From an uncultured Flavobacteriaceae bacterium (GTDB taxonomy: Bacteria; Bacteroidota; Bacteroidia; Flavobacteriales; Flavobacteriaceae): DNA of 64,000 nucleotides. The DNA is taken from contig CAJJDI010000010.1 in assembly GCA_905182835.1 (NCBI GenBank), positions 1-64,000 of the forward strand. The letters run 5' to 3'. Of this stretch, positions 61,794-64,000 are shown one piece after another. The notes beneath the pieces were generated by a model. That model had not been told where the DNA came from. It ran no database searches and saw only the letters and a list, made by a program, of their open reading frames with translations. The translations under genes and the position numbers were made by a program. Within the stretch, counting starts at the first letter, position 1; every line of letters begins with the position of its first letter.

Positions 61794-62990
61794 ATGAAAA
61801 AATTATTTTTATTATTATCAGTTATTACTATTACTACGACTAGTTGTAATAATACAAAAGTCCAAGAGTTAGTTAGCTCTATAAGTTCTGTATTACCTGG
61901 AAACCAATATGAAGATCTTGGTGAAGGATTATTTGCAGAATTCAACACTAATTTAGGTACAATTGTTGTTAAACTTTCATACAAAAGAACACCAATAACT
62001 GTAGCAAATTTCGTAGCGCTTGCAGAGGGAATTCACCCCGATGTAGACTCTATTCATAAAGGACTACGTTTTTATGATGGATTAATTTTCCACAGAGTAA
62101 TGAATAACTTCATGATACAAGGAGGTGATCCTGAAGGAACTGGAAGAGGCGGGCCTGGATATAGCTTTCCTGATGAATTCGACGAAACCTTAATGCATGA
62201 TAAACCAGGAGTATTATCTATGGCTAATTCTGGGCCAGCAACAAATGGTAGTCAATTTTTTATCACTGAAACTCCTACTCCACACCTGAATAACAAACAC
62301 AGTGTATTTGGTGAAGTAGTCTTAGGTCTTGAAATTCAAGATTCAATTTCAAATGTTGAAACTGGTGTTGGAGATAGACCAATCTCCGATGTAATTATAA
62401 AAAAATTAAACATTATTAAACGCGGAGATGATGCGAATAAATTTGATGCTGTAAATGTATGGAATGTTGAATTAACTAAATTAGTTGAAAAAAACAGATT
62501 ACAAGAAGAAGAAAAAGAAAAGGCTAGAATTGAAAATCAAGCTAAGGGAAAAGATAAAGCTATTAGCTTTTTACCAACATTAAATAAATACAAGTCAAAA
62601 TCATCAAAATATAAATCAGGTCTTAGAACGTTTTACATAACAAAAGGGACTGGAGCTAAGGCAAAACAAGGGGATAATGTTAATTTATATTATGAGCTTT
62701 ACGATACTAATGCAAATCTTATTGATTCAAATTCTAAAGAATGTGAAGAAGGTTACGGAAGATATGATTCTGAAAAAGAATTAAGAGGCAGATATAATGC
62801 TATGCCTATGCAATTATCCCCTGATGCACAAATAATCACAGGATTTAAAGAGGCAGTTGGAACTATGAGAGTTGGAGATAAAATTTATGCTTATCTACCA
62901 TCTAATATAGGATACGGAGTACAAGGTAGCGGTATAATAAAACCTAATCAAGATTTAATTTTTATACTTACAATGGTGAGTATCAATTAA
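61794..62990 (+). CDS. Cyclophilin-FKBP fusion lipoprotein
   Basis: 398 residues with two isomerase domains. Signal peptide and lipobox TTTSC (C18). The cyclophilin domain (about 45-205) has GLIFHRVMNNFMIQGGDPEG and GPATNGSQFFIT. A charged linker (about 225-260, with LQEEEKEKARIENQAKGKD) leads to an FKBP domain (about 280-398) with KTYITK-like entry GLRTFYITKGTGAKAKQGD and FKEAVGTMRVGDKIYAYLP. This order is that of CFBP dual-family immunophilins, known from flavobacteria. Probably a periplasmic foldase for envelope or T9SS proteins. Follows gldI by 5 nt. Confidence 0.92.
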   Translation: MKKLFLLLSVITITTTSCNNTKVQELVSSISSVLPGNQYEDLGEGLFAEFNTNLGTIVVKLSYKRTPITVANFVALAEGIHPDVDSIHKGLRFYDGLIFHRVMNNFMIQGGDPEGTGRGGPGYSFPDEFDETLMHDKPGVLSMANSGPATNGSQFFITETPTPHLNNKHSVFGEVVLGLEIQDSISNVETGVGDRPISDVIIKKLNIIKRGDDANKFDAVNVWNVELTKLVEKNRLQEEEKEKARIENQAKGKDKAISFLPTLNKYKSKSSKYKSGLRTFYITKGTGAKAKQGDNVNLYYELYDTNANLIDSNSKECEEGYGRYDSEKELRGRYNAMPMQLSPDAQIITGFKEAVGTMRVGDKIYAYLPSNIGYGVQGSGIIKPNQDLIFILTMVSIN

Positions 62991-63025
62991 CTTTTCTAAT
63001 AACTTAAACTAACTATCAGAAATTT

Positions 63026-63060
63026 AATAGCCTGTATTTATTTAATACAGGCTATTTTTT
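63026..63060 (+). terminator. Rho-independent terminator after the cyclophilin-FKBP gene
   Basis: Perfect 13-bp stem AATAGCCTGTATT / AATACAGGCTATT with loop TATTT, followed by T bases on the plus strand. On the minus strand it lies just beyond the pepD stop and may also serve that gene, though its T tract is poorer. Confidence 0.9.
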
Positions 63061-64000
63061 TATTTAAAAGGAATATTTAACAGCACTTCCTTTAAAAACT
63101 TCCAGAATTTAATTGTGGATTTAATTGATGCTCTTTCATCTGGTGAATGGGCACCTCTGATAGTTGGACCGAAACTTATCATATCAAGTTTAGGATAATG
63201 AGAACCTATTATACCACATTCTAAACCAGCATGGCAGGCAGCTACATTTGGGTCAGAATTATTTAGTTTTTTATAAACCTTAATTAATTTAGCAAGGATT
63301 TCTGATTCCATATTTGGCTGCCAGCCTGGATAATCACCTGAGAAATTCACACTATAATTGTAGTCGATAAAAAGTGATTTAATGAAGTTTTTTAGCTCTT
63401 CTTTTGAAGGTTCATCTGAAGATCTAGTTAAACACTTAATCATTAAATTTCCTTGTTTAAGCTGTATATTCGCAAGATTATTAGAAGTTTCCACTAAACC
63501 GGGTATATTTTCACTCATCTTATAAACACCATTTGGACAATTATGAATTAATTTTAACAAGTCATTTTGATTTTTAAATGTCAATACTTTATAACTTCCT
63601 TCCGCTTTTATTGTAGTTAAATTTATTAATGGATCTTTATCAATAAATTGGTTTTTTATAATAGCAAACGATTTTTGAGACTGAATTTTAATGTTTTCAA
63701 AATCTGCTTCATTAACACCTAAAATAAAGGAACTTTCTCTAGGAATCGCATTCCTTAAACCTCCTCCGTTTATTTCAGCGATATTAATTATAAAATGATC
63801 ATTTAAATCTTTAATAATACTACTTAGTAATTTATTAGAATTGCCTAAATCTTTATGTATCTCCATGCCTGAATGCCCTCCCGATAAACCATTAAGAGTG
63901 ATTTTAATGAAAAACAAATCATGGTTAGTACTAACTTCGAACTTTTTAGTTAATGTAATGTCTACACCACCTGCACACCCAATTCCGATTTCATCATCTT
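63060..64000 (-). CDS. pepD: Xaa-His dipeptidase / beta-alanyl-dipeptidase, C-terminal part (runs off window)
   Basis: M20-family zinc peptidase that cleaves aminoacyl-histidine and other dipeptides. The frame is open to the window edge: before position 63917 it reads DDEIGIGCAGGVDITLTKKF and then continues LFFIKITLNGLSGGHSGMEI, so the gene starts outside and the apparent TTG at 63917 is internal. GHSG-type motif, the late ACHAGLECGIIGSHYPKLDM and ISFGPTIRGAHSPDERASI are characteristic of PepD (about 480 residues in full). About 312 residues lie here. Convergent with the isomerase gene across the terminator at 63026. Confidence 0.93.
   Translation of the reverse strand, partial: DDEIGIGCAGGVDITLTKKFEVSTNHDLFFIKITLNGLSGGHSGMEIHKDLGNSNKLLSSIIKDLNDHFIINIAEINGGGLRNAIPRESSFILGVNEADFENIKIQSQKSFAIIKNQFIDKDPLINLTTIKAEGSYKVLTFKNQNDLLKLIHNCPNGVYKMSENIPGLVETSNNLANIQLKQGNLMIKCLTRSSDEPSKEELKNFIKSLFIDYNYSVNFSGDYPGWQPNMESEILAKLIKVYKKLNNSDPNVAACHAGLECGIIGSHYPKLDMISFGPTIRGAHSPDERASIKSTIKFWKFLKEVLLNIPFK

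Noticed and set aside
63900-63917. Start of pepD at 63917
   Set aside because: The frame stays open to the window edge with recognisable PepD sequence upstream, so the gene is partial and this codon is an internal leucine.
1-64000. CRISPR arrays, insertion sequences, prophage or integrated elements
   Set aside because: No regularly spaced repeats, transposase, integrase or phage genes were found; the gene order looks like core flavobacterial chromosome throughout.

Overview
The window is chromosomal DNA of a low-GC (about 30 % by eye) member of the Bacteroidota, class Flavobacteriia, probably a marine lineage with a compact genome. Four things support this. Secreted proteins carry C-terminal type IX secretion (T9SS) sorting domains. 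A gldI gliding lipoprotein gene is present. Several flavobacterial gene strings occur (rpmH next to carB; udk-ftsB-mutA-mutB; parA-parB-DUF5683-dapB-lepB-wbqC). Intergenic promoters match the Bacteroidota sigma-A consensus (TTG, about 20 nt, TAnnTTTG), and genes lack Shine-Dalgarno sites. Coding density is very high: no gap between genes exceeds about 190 bp, many genes overlap at ATGA or TAATG, and several convergent pairs share stop codons. I see no rRNA, insertion sequence, prophage, integron or CRISPR array; the only RNA gene is tRNA-Pro(TGG).

Layout. 1-1467 (-): 5' part of carB, and rpmH with its own promoter and terminator. 1625-7712: TPR membrane protein, alpha/beta hydrolase, small GNAT protein, MtaB tRNA methylthiotransferase, oligopeptide-binding lipoprotein, GlmU-like protein, ribosomal protein L31 type B. 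7837-14575 (+): an overlapping string of DUF4199 membrane protein, polyprenyl-phosphate-type glycosyltransferase, phosphohexomutase, MsbA-like ABC exporter, then an MbnP-like copper protein and an MbnH-like dihaem enzyme, followed by a His-rich YHYH-domain T9SS protein. 16105-25385 (+): RsmB-type methyltransferase, T9SS endonuclease I, purL, T9SS M14 carboxypeptidase. 25449-36246 (+): a MarR-controlled fatty-acid beta-oxidation operon (marR-fadN-fadA-fadE) with a striking palindromic operator, then a beta-propeller protein, a large BNR/VPS10 protein, Cu/Zn superoxide dismutase and a half-size DUF1456 protein. 36247-40254: PlsC-like acyltransferase, Nudix hydrolase, cyclophilin lipoprotein, truncated LysR-type protein, DUF4442, trxB, tRNA-Pro. 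40333-50994 (+): PQQ-type sugar dehydrogenase, udk, FtsB-like, mutAB, parAB, DUF5683, dapB, lepB, wbqC. 50984-56955 (-): TPR protein, ribH, small membrane protein, mutL, two rhomboids and a membrane EEP nuclease in one run. 57081-64000: recF, lipoprotein, DUF721/DciA, CIA30 protein, csp, ndk, nrnA-like, gldI, cyclophilin-FKBP fusion, and the 3' part of pepD.

Most genes are housekeeping. Two places deserve attention. One is the MbnP/MbnH/YHYH block at 12901-16038, which looks like an oxidative copper-site maturation pair with a cell-surface neighbour, in an organism without an obvious methanobactin context. The other is the 30-bp perfect palindrome plus repeated half-sites in front of marR-fadNAE, a strong candidate for a fatty-acid regulon operator. 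The fad genes also use CGN arginine codons far more than rpmH, which hints at a different history.
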